Source: Saprospiraceae bacterium
GTDB lineage: Bacteria; Bacteroidota; Bacteroidia; Chitinophagales; Saprospiraceae
Assembly: GCA_020629615.1 (NCBI GenBank)
Contig: JAHDCZ010000001.1
Span: 1-64,000 of the forward strand
Reading direction: 5' to 3'
DNA length: 64,000 nt
The position numbers were made by a program, and so were the translations under genes. Below are positions 55,554-64,000 of the stretch, one piece after another; the stretch's first letter is position 1, and each line of letters begins with the position of its first letter. The notes beneath the pieces are model-generated. The model saw nothing but the letters and a program-made list of their open reading frames with translations. It was not told the origin of the DNA and ran no database searches.

Positions 55554-57287
55554 TTAATATTTACCGCCTTGCAATTCATCTTGTAATTTTTCCAATTCAT
55601 CCCACTTTCCTTCAGACGCTAGTTTAGCTTGATGCGGCCAAGATTCGGGGCTATTGCCCATAAAATTACCTTCGCCTTCATCCAATATTTTTTGTAATGT
55701 ATCAGTATCTGTTTCGGCTAAAGCCGCAAAAGTTTTTACACCAGCTGTTTTTAAAGCAGCTTCTACTTTTGGACCAATACCTTCTAATTTTTTGAGATTA
55801 TCCTCTAAGCTTTCTACAACTGTAGCTACTTTTTCTTCAATAGCGGTTTTAGCTTCTTCAACCTCAGAAGAGTGATCTTCGTGATTATGCCCGTGGTCAT
55901 CGTGGTGGTGATGTACTGCATCTGGGCCACAATATTGATCACCAGAAGATTTAAGAATACTTTTTACCTCTGCGATGGCAACTACAGGAGCCACTCTGAC
56001 GAAAATCAAAAATAGAGTAAAGAACAATCCTAATGTTCCGATGAAGATTCCCATTTCGACCCAAGTCGGAGAATAATAACTCCAACTTGATGGCAAATAA
56101 TCTCTAGCTAATGTTGTCGCAATGATTACAAAACGCTCAAACCACATCCCTATATTTATCACGATAGATAAAAAGAAAGTCCAAGCGACTGAACGTCTAA
56201 TTTTTCGACTCCAGAAAAACTGAGGAGACAATACATTACAAAACATCATTCCGAAATATGACCACCAATATGGTCCAAGTGCTCTATTGAAAAAAGCGAA
56301 TTGCTCGTAAACATAACCAGAATACCAAGCTACAAATAACTCGGTCAAATACGCCACACCAACAATACTACCGGTTGCAAGAATTACTTTGTTCATTGAT
56401 TCTACATGTTCCAAAGTAATGTATTCCTCAAGAGATAATAATTTTCTAACTATCAACATTAAGGTCAATACCATTGCAAAACCAGAAAAGATTGCCCCCG
56501 CAACAAAGTACGGTGGAAAAATGGTCGTATGCCATCCAGGAATTACTGAGGTGGCGAAATCAAAACTTACAATGGTGTGTACAGAAAGTACCAAAGGAGT
56601 TGCAATACCGGCTAATACCAATGATAAAGCTTCCCAACGTTGCCAATGTTTTGCAGATCCAACCCAACCAAAAGAGAGGAAATTATAAATCTTTTTTCTG
56701 AATCCCTTTGCTCTGTCTCTTACGGTGGCAAAATCAGGAACTAATCCAGTATACCAAAACAAAAGTGAAACCGTAAAATACGTGCTGATCGCAAAAAGGT
56801 CCCATAGCAAAGGCGAGTTAAAGTTAGGCCAGATAGGGCCTCTTGTATTAGGGTATGGGAAGAAATAAAATACAACCCATGCTCGTCCAACGTGTATACC
56901 TGGGAAAAGTGCGGCACAAATTACGGCAAAGATCGTCATTGCTTCCGCGGCTCTGTTTACCCCTGTTCTCCATTTTTGTCTAAATAATAATAAGATCGCA
57001 GAAATCAATGTACCCGCGTGACCAATACCGATCCACCAAACGAAATTGGTAATATCCCAACCCCATCCTACGGTTCTATTTAAGTCCCACGTTCCGATTC
57101 CATGCCAAATGGTCCAGGTAATACAAAACAATCCAAAACCTAATAAGGAAATAGATATAATAAATCCAATTACCCAACCAACCCCAGGAGCTCTTTCCGT
57201 TGGAGATACTAAATCCTCAGTAATGTCATGATAACTTTTATGACCTCTTACTAATGGTTCTCTAATTTGACTTACAACAGCACTCAT
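55554..57287 (-). CDS. actC: Alternative complex III NrfD-like subunit ActC with His-rich linker and HhH domain
   Basis: Quinol-interacting membrane subunit of 577 aa. Residues 1-450 are the NrfD/PsrC fold with about ten helices, including WGWDITNFVWWIGIGHAGTLISAILLL and RNxPIWPNFxSPLLWDxFAI-type segments. After it come a His/Asp-rich linker (459-472), a helical stretch, and a helix-hairpin-helix domain (about 497-577) with GIGPK at 503-507 and the ending SWPHQAKLASEGKWDELEKL. That domain is otherwise seen in DNA- or ribosome-related proteins of the group. ActC normally ends after the membrane part. The extension starts in frame with no sign of a sequencing error. Confidence 0.92.
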   Translation of the reverse strand: MSAVVSQIREPLVRGHKSYHDITEDLVSPTERAPGVGWVIGFIISISLLGFGLFCITWTIWHGIGTWDLNRTVGWGWDITNFVWWIGIGHAGTLISAILLLFRQKWRTGVNRAAEAMTIFAVICAALFPGIHVGRAWVVFYFFPYPNTRGPIWPNFNSPLLWDLFAISTYFTVSLLFWYTGLVPDFATVRDRAKGFRKKIYNFLSFGWVGSAKHWQRWEALSLVLAGIATPLVLSVHTIVSFDFATSVIPGWHTTIFPPYFVAGAIFSGFAMVLTLMLIVRKLLSLEEYITLEHVESMNKVILATGSIVGVAYLTELFVAWYSGYVYEQFAFFNRALGPYWWSYFGMMFCNVLSPQFFWSRKIRRSVAWTFFLSIVINIGMWFERFVIIATTLARDYLPSSWSYYSPTWVEMGIFIGTLGLFFTLFLIFVRVAPVVAIAEVKSILKSSGDQYCGPDAVHHHHDDHGHNHEDHSSEVEEAKTAIEEKVATVVESLEDNLKKLEGIGPKVEAALKTAGVKTFAALAETDTDTLQKILDEGEGNFMGNSPESWPHQAKLASEGKWDELEKLQDELQGGKY

Positions 57288-57326
57288 ATTTATATATTGG
57301 CGTTTTTCAATTTAATTATAAGAATC

Positions 57327-60300
57327 CTACGCATCGTAAGATTCGTCTCTGTTGTTAACTTTCATTGTATATGTTACAGAAGATCGTACATTGACTTCTT
57401 CTAAAGCAACAAAATTCAATGGTGATTTTAATTTCTTACTTAATTCTCCTTTTGGATTATTAGTATCTCCAAAAGTGATCGCACCCGTAGGACAAGAAGA
57501 CTGACACGCTGTTTTAACGTCACCATCTCTTAATCTTCTACCTTCGGTTTTTGCCGTAAGCTTTCCTTCTTGAATTCTTTGTACGCAGAAACTACATTTC
57601 TCAATAACCCCTCTCGCTCTCACAGTAACATCAGGATTCAATACCATTCTAGTTAAGTTATCCGCTCCAAACGGAATTTCTTCTCCATTGATGGTAGGCT
57701 GGTTTGCGGGGAAAATATCAGCAGTTGTATAATCCAACCAGTTAAATCTTCTTACTTTGTAAGGACAGTTATTGGCACAATATCTAGTTCCAACGCATCT
57801 GTTATATGCCATTTGATTCAAACCTTCCGAAGAATGATTTGTAGCATTAACTGGACATACGTTTTCACACGGCGCGTTATCACAATGTTGACACATCATC
57901 GGTTGATAAACAACATTAGGATTTTCATGATTACCGTAATAATACCGATCAATTCTTAACCAAGTCATTTCATGGTGTCTGGAAACCTCACGCTTCCCTA
58001 CCACAGGTACGTTATTTTCAGACATACAAGCCACAGTACAAGCACCACAACCTGTACATGCATTTAAATCAATATGCATTCCCCAGTGATGTCCTTGATC
58101 GTACAAATTTTCTTTATGCTCTTCGTAAGGATAAAGCGTTTGATCATTTAAATGTTGATATTCTTCACGTTTGTGATGTAAATGTTCAACGCTCTCTTTT
58201 AATTCTGCTAAGGTCGAATTGAACATTACTGAACGCTCCGTCAAACTTCCTTGATATCCTTGTTTAACCATTCCATAATTAAAGAAAACCAAAGCTGCTT
58301 CATCCGCATTTATCTCTTCTTTTGTGGCTTCATCTGTTCCAGTTACTCCCATTGTATGGTGGTATTGAACGCAAGAAAAATCTTTTTCTTTACCCACTTT
58401 ACCACTAACGGAAACACCAGCATTATAATAGTGAACTTCACTTCCTTTTTTAGTGAAAAATTGGTTCACCTTTACACCTATCCCTTCGGCCGTCGAGCCG
58501 CTATCTGCACGCCCATATCCCATTGCTAGTGCAACAGTACCAGGCATTTGTCCAAATTGCTGGATCACTGGGACCCTTACTGTCTCACTTCCAATCGTCA
58601 ATTCAACCAGATCTCCATCTTCGAGATTATTCATCCCATCAAATTTTCTAACGCCATCAAATGCGACTGGAACTGCAAGATAATTTCCCCATACAGTTCG
58701 GGTCACCGGGTCCGGCATTTCTTGCAACCATGGATTTGTCGCTCCTTCACCTGCCCCAACATTAACAGTTTCAAAGAAACTAATTTCCAATTCACCTTTT
58801 CCTGCTGGCGTCACTTGACTTCCTGCCTCCGCTGCGGATCCGCTAAACGAAAGGCCTAAATCAGAAGAATTTGTTTCAACTACTCCATCGTGAAGAGCTG
58901 CATCCCAAAAAGCGTCAAAAGTGGCAAACTTACTTTGAGAAGCAAAGACTGATGACTTCCAGTTATTTTTTACAAAGTCTAAATAAGGCTGCTCCGAACT
59001 ACTATTCATTTCTGCCCACGTCAATAGACTTTGAGATGATTGTCTTGTATCAAATAAAGGTTCAATTACCGGCTGAATCAAACTAATTTGACCTCTTTTG
59101 GCCTCTACATCGCCCCAACTTTCTAAGTAATGATTTGTTGGTGCCACATGACTACATACTGCACTAGTTTCATTCGGAGCGGACATCAAAGCAATAGAAG
59201 TTCCTACTTTTGACAGAGAATCTGCAAATCCTGCTCCCATATCATATACGGGATTACATTCATTGAAGATGACTAAGTCAACTCTTCCACTTTTTAAATC
59301 ATTCATAAATTCTTGACAAGCCATGTCTGAACCTTGCCTTTGATAAGAAACAGCTCCAAATTTTACAGTTGTTCCTATATTACCTAGAGCGGCATTCATG
59401 GCGTAGACCAAAGTTTGTTCTGCAACACTATTACTTGCAGAAACGATCAATGATTTACCTTGTGCTCTTTTTAATTCATTCGACAGTTTATCCAGTGCAG
59501 CTGTTGCTTTGGCCGATAATTTTCCAGGAACCGAAACACCTCCGACTACTCTATTACATAGATAAGCTATAGCTGTTCCTTGCTCAGAGGGTTTCACTAA
59601 TATTCTATTGTCCGCATTAGAGCCCGTCAAAGACATGTGGTTTTCCACTTGGATGTGTCTTGACATCTTTGCGTTTGCCACAGTGTTCACTCTTCTGTTC
59701 TTAATGTACTGTTGCGTATATTCTACTGGAGAAATCCATGTTCCGAGGAAATCTGCGTTAAAACTCACAATAACCTCCGCCTCATCAAATCGATAATCGG
59801 GGATACAACGCGTCCCAAAGTTTTTTTCGGTTGCTTCTAATAAAGCGGAAGAAGAAACAGCATCGTAAGTAACCACTTTGGCATTAGGATATTTAGTAGT
59901 GAATCCTTCCATTGCGGCTTTCGCCGAAGGGCTAAGTACAGTATTGGTTACGATTCGCACCTGTCTACCCGCATTTAATTTGGATTTGACGGCATTATCA
60001 AGATCTTCCCAAGATATCGCTTTCAACGATTCACCATCTCTTTGCATTGGTGATTTAAAACGATTGGTATCGTATAAACTTAATACACTTGCCTGAGCTC
60101 TAGCACTGGTTCCACCATTCGTCAAAGGAGACATATTGTTTCCTTCAATTTTAATTGGTCGACCTTCTCTTGTTTTTACTAATACTGGACATGAATCACC
60201 CCCTTGTACGTAAGTCGAGGCATAATAATTTGCCACACCTGGTACAATAGTATCTGGTTTTACCACATAAGGGATAGCTCTTTTGATCGGGGTATCACAA

Positions 60301-60509
60301 CCTGCCGCCACTGTCGCTGCTCCAAGGCCAAATCCTAAAAACTTCAAAAAATCTCTACGGTTTCCACCTAAATTTTCGACAATTTCGTCATTTCCCAAAC
60401 CATCAACGATCGGTAATTCTACGAATTCTGATTGTTGTGATTTCAAAAACTCTTTGTCGCCGTTTAGGTCTTTTTCACCGATCCAAACTTGTGTTTGCTT
60501 TTTACTCAT
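57327..60509 (-). CDS. actB: Alternative complex III iron-sulfur subunit ActB, Tat substrate
   Basis: Periplasm-facing subunit of 1060 aa. A Tat motif at residues 51-56 (RRDFLK) lies about 50 residues in, followed by GFGLGAATVAAGC. The Cys71 could be lipidated. Residues about 80-720 resemble a molybdopterin oxidoreductase that in ACIII has lost its cofactor. The C-terminal third is a ferredoxin-type part with [Fe-S] motifs CTGCGACTVAC, CQHCDNAPCENVCP, CVGTRYCANNCP and CSFCVQRIQEG...CQSSCP. It takes electrons from quinol oxidised at ActC and passes them to the haems of ActA and ActE. It lies 35 nt after actA. Confidence 0.95.
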   Translation of the reverse strand: MSKKQTQVWIGEKDLNGDKEFLKSQQSEFVELPIVDGLGNDEIVENLGGNRRDFLKFLGFGLGAATVAAGCDTPIKRAIPYVVKPDTIVPGVANYYASTYVQGGDSCPVLVKTREGRPIKIEGNNMSPLTNGGTSARAQASVLSLYDTNRFKSPMQRDGESLKAISWEDLDNAVKSKLNAGRQVRIVTNTVLSPSAKAAMEGFTTKYPNAKVVTYDAVSSSALLEATEKNFGTRCIPDYRFDEAEVIVSFNADFLGTWISPVEYTQQYIKNRRVNTVANAKMSRHIQVENHMSLTGSNADNRILVKPSEQGTAIAYLCNRVVGGVSVPGKLSAKATAALDKLSNELKRAQGKSLIVSASNSVAEQTLVYAMNAALGNIGTTVKFGAVSYQRQGSDMACQEFMNDLKSGRVDLVIFNECNPVYDMGAGFADSLSKVGTSIALMSAPNETSAVCSHVAPTNHYLESWGDVEAKRGQISLIQPVIEPLFDTRQSSQSLLTWAEMNSSSEQPYLDFVKNNWKSSVFASQSKFATFDAFWDAALHDGVVETNSSDLGLSFSGSAAEAGSQVTPAGKGELEISFFETVNVGAGEGATNPWLQEMPDPVTRTVWGNYLAVPVAFDGVRKFDGMNNLEDGDLVELTIGSETVRVPVIQQFGQMPGTVALAMGYGRADSGSTAEGIGVKVNQFFTKKGSEVHYYNAGVSVSGKVGKEKDFSCVQYHHTMGVTGTDEATKEEINADEAALVFFNYGMVKQGYQGSLTERSVMFNSTLAELKESVEHLHHKREEYQHLNDQTLYPYEEHKENLYDQGHHWGMHIDLNACTGCGACTVACMSENNVPVVGKREVSRHHEMTWLRIDRYYYGNHENPNVVYQPMMCQHCDNAPCENVCPVNATNHSSEGLNQMAYNRCVGTRYCANNCPYKVRRFNWLDYTTADIFPANQPTINGEEIPFGADNLTRMVLNPDVTVRARGVIEKCSFCVQRIQEGKLTAKTEGRRLRDGDVKTACQSSCPTGAITFGDTNNPKGELSKKLKSPLNFVALEEVNVRSSVTYTMKVNNRDESYDA

Positions 60510-60544
60510 AGCGTTAATCGCATTTTATAATGATAGCTACTAAA

Positions 60545-61948
60545 TTAATAGTGACATTTTTGACATTCTAATCCTCCTATATCTTCCACAGTTACCTTAT
60601 CTCTTTCACCTTTTTCAATCTCATCGTGATATTTTGCATAAGATTGGTAATATTCATTATCACCAAATTTAACCTCTGTTTGTCTATGACAATTGACACA
60701 CCATCCCATTGAAAGTGGCGCATGTTGTTCTAAAACATCCATGGATTCCACTTTTCCGTGGCATTGTTGACATTCTACTTTTCCTACATTAACATGCTGA
60801 GAGTGGTTAAAATAAACATGATCAGGAAGGTTATGTATTCTGGTCCATTCGATTGGACCAGCGATGGTTTTCTTTTGATCATTGGTCAAAGATGAAACCA
60901 AATCAGACCATTGTTCCTTCACCAAACGCTCCCCTTCTCTATCCAATTTATCAATTCCCTTTTCAGCTAGATATCGATCAGCCATCCAAGCGGTATAAAT
61001 CGCTTTGATTTCGTCTTCAGATTTTTCTTCATAAGACTCTATGTATTTATTCGTCATTGGGTTATAACCCACCGAAGCGTAAATTTTGGTAATCTCACCA
61101 GTTCCGTATTCAGAACCTTCTTTAATTGCTTTATGACAATTCATACATGTGTTGGCTGCCGGAATAACGGCGTGTTTAGATCTTCTTGCTCCATCATGAC
61201 AATATTGACAATCTATCTGATTAATTCCCGCATGTGTTTCGTGAGAGAATTTAATCGGTTGATCTGGCGCATAACCTTGTTGTCTCCCTAGTCCAACGGC
61301 ATTGTTTACCGTGGTATAACCTCCTAAGACCACTAGAGTAAAGATTACAAATCCAACGACCCCTTTACTTGTGAGCGTTTCCAGTAAGGATTTCTTTTGA
61401 TAAGTTTTTCCTTCCTTCTCGGCTGCAATTTGATTCAAGCTTCCAATTACTCTTGTTAAGATCAAGGCCAAAAACGCTAAGACACCCAGCAATAGGACAT
61501 ACATCCAAGAATTTGAAGATTTCTCAACAGCGACAACTGCCGTAGATTCTCCAACTGGTCCTTTATTCACGCCAGCAGCAGTTTCATTTACATATAAAAT
61601 GATAGACTCTATTTCATCCACTGTCAAATTAGGGTAAGCCGTCATTTGTGTTGGCTTGTATTCATTCCATAATTCAACAGCCCTAGGATGGCCGTTGGCA
61701 ATCATTAACTGGGAGTTACGGATCCATGCATACAAGTCTTCTCTCGGATAATCAGCCCAACGATCTTCCAAGCCAGCCAAAGCAGGACCTGTAAGGACCG
61801 ATTTCATATCCTTAGCATGACATTGAGCACAATAATTTTTGAAGAGTGTTTTTCCAGCATCGCTCGTAGGCTGAGCTGATATGCTAAGGGAAAAAGTGAA
61901 GAAAAGTATGGACAAAAAAGCCTTAAGTGTCAATCGATTATATATCAT
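60545..61948 (-). CDS. actA: Alternative complex III multihaem subunit ActA, six CxxCH motifs
   Basis: Membrane-anchored cytochrome of 467 aa. After a signal peptide there is a class I cytochrome c domain with Cys40-x2-Cys43-His44 and Met102 (QMTAYP) as axial ligand candidate. Two membrane helices follow (about 147-169 and 197-213). The pentahaem domain comes next, with CxxCH at 247, 268, 393, 417 and 462. The last haem motif ends one residue before the stop codon. The classical ActA has five haems, so this is a fusion with an extra N-terminal cytochrome. It is the first gene of the operon, with a clear promoter. Confidence 0.95.
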   Translation of the reverse strand: MIYNRLTLKAFLSILFFTFSLSISAQPTSDAGKTLFKNYCAQCHAKDMKSVLTGPALAGLEDRWADYPREDLYAWIRNSQLMIANGHPRAVELWNEYKPTQMTAYPNLTVDEIESIILYVNETAAGVNKGPVGESTAVVAVEKSSNSWMYVLLLGVLAFLALILTRVIGSLNQIAAEKEGKTYQKKSLLETLTSKGVVGFVIFTLVVLGGYTTVNNAVGLGRQQGYAPDQPIKFSHETHAGINQIDCQYCHDGARRSKHAVIPAANTCMNCHKAIKEGSEYGTGEITKIYASVGYNPMTNKYIESYEEKSEDEIKAIYTAWMADRYLAEKGIDKLDREGERLVKEQWSDLVSSLTNDQKKTIAGPIEWTRIHNLPDHVYFNHSQHVNVGKVECQQCHGKVESMDVLEQHAPLSMGWCVNCHRQTEVKFGDNEYYQSYAKYHDEIEKGERDKVTVEDIGGLECQKCHY

Positions 61949-62020
61949 TACTTTTTCTCTTTAAAGAATTCTTCTGTTAGTTTTTGGCCACATCGAATCA
62001 ATTCGCTGTGATATTTGCAG

Positions 62021-62052
62021 CAAATTTAAAATTCGATAGCATTATTAACAAT
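62021..62052 (-). promoter_or_regulatory. Promoter of the act-cox operon
   Basis: On the minus strand ATTG (62049-62052), a 20-nt spacer and TAAATTTG (62021-62028) match the Bacteroidota consensus. The predicted start is near 62014, which leaves a 66-nt leader before actA. Confidence 0.75.
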
Positions 62053-62071
62053 TAATATATATAAGGATTAT

Positions 62072-62094
62072 TTATTTAGATGCAGTCTAAATAA
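62072..62094 (-). terminator. AT-rich hairpin after the DUF2490 gene
   Basis: TTATTTAGA (62072-62080) and TCTAAATAA (62086-62094) form a 9-bp perfect stem 2 nt after the DUF2490 stop codon. There is no long T run, so the terminator role is tentative. It insulates the act promoter just downstream. Confidence 0.5.
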
Positions 62095-62096
62095 GC

Positions 62097-62750
62097 TTAG
62101 AATTTTAGCTGGTATGCAACAGACCAAACTTCGTCCTGCATAGGCTTTCTTTCATTTAAATCTTTTTGAAGAATAAAGGCGACCGAAAGACTGTGGTTCT
62201 TGAGTATTTCTCCCGCTATTCCTGCTTTGTAACGATATCTACTCCACGCATCAAACTCTTCATTTTTCGTATAAAAAATCTCTGCACTGACAAATGGGGA
62301 ACAATACAATTGATCCCATTTTGATTTTAACATGATCCGATTACGTATTCTATTGGTAGTGGGGTTAAAGTCTTCCCACGTTCTTTCACCCTTTAGTCGG
62401 TAACTCAGGTTGAAATTATAAAGCTTGATTTTATATTTAGCAATTAGTGATAATCTATCTCTTTGCTCCTTTTCTTCACCTCGGTCAACACGTCTAAATG
62501 AAATACCAAAGTCTACATTTTGAAGCACTTCATATTCAGCTCCAAATTCTACGAAAGTATTTTTAACATATGTACGATGATCCTCAAACCTTCTTGCCCA
62601 CTCGGCAAAAACCACTCCTTTTTTCAGAATACTTTTTTCTAGTCCAAAACTCATCCAAAATTCTTGATCAATTCGCAAAGGCTTTTCTTCTTGAGCCTTT
62701 AAACCAGAGAATAGAATCAAGCATAAAACTACTGTTATAAAATTTTTCAT
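62097..62750 (-). CDS. DUF2490 domain-containing outer-membrane barrel-like protein
   Basis: Exported protein of 217 aa with a signal peptide ending at LKAQ (residue 20). The rest is made of alternating beta strands typical of DUF2490 (FWMSFGLEKSILKKGVVFAEWARRFEDH, FVEFGAEYEVLQNVDFGISFRRV, LSYRLKGERTW, WSVAYQLKF). It probably forms an outer-membrane barrel. Function unknown. It lies between the CotH-like gene and the act operon, with separate signals on each side. Confidence 0.85.
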   Translation of the reverse strand: MKNFITVVLCLILFSGLKAQEEKPLRIDQEFWMSFGLEKSILKKGVVFAEWARRFEDHRTYVKNTFVEFGAEYEVLQNVDFGISFRRVDRGEEKEQRDRLSLIAKYKIKLYNFNLSYRLKGERTWEDFNPTTNRIRNRIMLKSKWDQLYCSPFVSAEIFYTKNEEFDAWSRYRYKAGIAGEILKNHSLSVAFILQKDLNERKPMQDEVWSVAYQLKF

Positions 62751-62914
62751 CTGTTATTTACTTGGCATAAATGATGCTCAATATATTATTTAAATACCAC
62801 ACAAAGTCTTCCCATCTATCTAGAAATTATCTAGTCTAAATATGTGTAATAGAAATTTCGTTGGCGCTTTTGAAAAAATCAAATAATGCACATCTAAAAT
62901 AGTTAAAGTCAAAT

Positions 62915-64000
62915 CTATTTTTGAACAATCATCTTTTTTGTAACCTTATTTCCATCACGATCAGTGATATTGATATTGTAGACGCCAGAATTCCAAGAAG
63001 TTACATCAATTTGAACTTGTCCATCAGGATCCGATGTAGCAAAAACTTCTTGGCCTAACATATTATAGACGAAAACACCCAGTTTCTCTCCTTTCGAAGT
63101 CCACGAAACATTAATCAAATCATTTGCTGGATTAGGGTAAATTATTAAATTTTCCAAATTTAGATCATTGGTTTTAACTCCTTCGTTATTATAACCAAAA
63201 GTTGTCTCAGTGATCGTAAAATTACCAGTTCCATTTGGTATCCGAGAAGATGATTTCAATACTTCTTGTTCACCATATACATGAGAATCCATCACTTCGG
63301 TTTTATAGTAGAGGTATATTTCTTCTCCGTTTTTGGACAGTTTAAAATCGGTGTGTAATCCATTTTGTTCTGTATCATTATCTGCCCAGAGAATTAAATA
63401 CGTATTGGGCTCCATTACGATTCCCGGTGGAAATTTCCATTTTGTGTTATAATCAGAGGTATCACTAATGTAGAATTCGGTAAGATCAATATTTTTGTTC
63501 GAAGTATTGTATAGTTCAATCCAGTCATCAAATTCTCCATTACCATCTGCTTCACCTCCTTCGGCGTTTGAAGCAACAAATTCATTGATTACAATATCTT
63601 GAAATTCATAATCACTTTCCACTAGACTACAATCATACAATTCTTCTAATTCGCTTTCTAGTTCTGGGTTTCTTTCTGAAATAAACTTCTTTAATCCGGG
63701 AACATAATTCGATCCTTGATCCAAATCATTTTCAAAATCAACAGTACTCCAGATATAGTTATCATCCTCATAAACTGCATCTCTTATAAGATCACCATTT
63801 TGATCAATCATTGGAAAAATTCTTTCTGGAGTAAAATTATCTTGTAAAATTCCACAATACAATTTATAATAATCGCTACGATACTCTGGGACATTCAAGA
63901 TTCTCTGAATTAAGACTTTTTCAGAATCTTGCATATCGATTGGAAAAGAAAATCCACCGCCATCATTATTGGATAAGACATCAAAAAGATCCTGACAATC
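62915..64000 (-). CDS. CotH-like protein with LTD and T9SS sorting domain (5' part missing)
   Basis: The open frame continues without a stop to the right edge of the window, so the N-terminal part is missing. A Met codon at 63934 is internal and not the start. The visible 361 residues begin in a CotH kinase-like C-terminal region (RILNVPEYRSDYYKLY and PGLKKFISERNPELESEL). A lamin-tail domain follows (IVINEFVASNAEGGEADGNG, WIELYN, WKFPPGIVMEP). The C-terminus is a T9SS type A sorting domain (LENLIIYPNPANDLINVSW ... VTKKMIVQK). It is probably a secreted or surface protein. CotH kinases phosphorylate surface proteins in spore formers. Here the role is unknown. Confidence 0.8.
   Translation of the reverse strand, partial: DCQDLFDVLSNNDGGGFSFPIDMQDSEKVLIQRILNVPEYRSDYYKLYCGILQDNFTPERIFPMIDQNGDLIRDAVYEDDNYIWSTVDFENDLDQGSNYVPGLKKFISERNPELESELEELYDCSLVESDYEFQDIVINEFVASNAEGGEADGNGEFDDWIELYNTSNKNIDLTEFYISDTSDYNTKWKFPPGIVMEPNTYLILWADNDTEQNGLHTDFKLSKNGEEIYLYYKTEVMDSHVYGEQEVLKSSSRIPNGTGNFTITETTFGYNNEGVKTNDLNLENLIIYPNPANDLINVSWTSKGEKLGVFVYNMLGQEVFATSDPDGQVQIDVTSWNSGVYNINITDRDGNKVTKKMIVQK

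Noticed and set aside
63934-63934. Met codon as the start of the CotH-like gene
   Set aside because: The frame stays open with plausible coding sequence (CQDLFDVLSNNDGGG) to the window edge, so the Met is internal and the gene is partial.

Overview
The window looks like a chromosomal segment of a Bacteroidota bacterium, most likely a marine or otherwise salt-exposed member of the Saprospirales. The evidence is as follows. There are several proteins with a C-terminal Type IX secretion (T9SS) sorting domain. A complete Alternative Complex III (act) operon is joined to a caa3-type cytochrome c oxidase. An NhaD sodium/proton antiporter is present. Promoters have the Bacteroidota form (TTG at -33, TAnnTTTG at -7). 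The DNA is AT-rich and lacks obvious Shine-Dalgarno sequences. No IS element, prophage, CRISPR array or rRNA gene was seen. The right edge cuts a CotH-like gene.

Layout. 1-7.3 kb: minus-strand envelope and housekeeping genes (PLD lipoprotein, DUF4287/DUF5655 protein, GH20 hexosaminidase lipoprotein, CCA-adding enzyme, DusB) with two copies of a dispersed repeat. 7.5-8.8 kb: nhaD on the plus strand. 9-14.1 kb: minus-strand metabolic genes (Rieske-glutamate synthase fusion, intradiol dioxygenase, gamma-glutamyltransferase, DUF4403). 14.2-35.8 kb: two giant T9SS surface proteins of almost equal length (3497 and 3493 aa). They share a homologous C-terminal part and have different N-terminal parts. 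36.1-38.5 kb: an SGNH-like/MBOAT pair, a probable O-acylation module. 38.6-45.1 kb: plus-strand genes (M28 peptidase, cyclophilin, conserved hypothetical, ung, DUF423, M32 carboxypeptidase, outer-membrane barrel) and a minus-strand tRNA-Arg(UCU). 45.1-61.9 kb: a long minus-strand respiratory operon. 62-64 kb: DUF2490 protein and the CotH-like/LTD/T9SS gene.

How the genes work together. The operon reads actA-actB-actC-actD-actE-actF, then COX II, COX I, haem-O synthase, two COX III genes and COX IV. After a strong intrinsic terminator it continues with a Sco-like protein lacking CxxxC, a DUF420 protein and a small CPMC protein. It encodes an electron path from quinol through ACIII to oxygen. 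Several subunits carry extra parts: COX II ends in an OmpA-like peptidoglycan-binding domain, ActC ends in a His-rich linker plus a helix-hairpin-helix domain, and ActE, COX I and COX III have His/Asp-rich tails or insertions.

Main unexplained signals: the COX II-OmpA fusion; a dispersed intergenic repeat whose three copies show covariation for an H-type pseudoknot; a short dispersed hairpin word, TTCGGCGNAAGCC, found far more often than chance in different reading frames and in non-coding DNA; and a higher-order A-B-C triplet repeat in the first giant protein.
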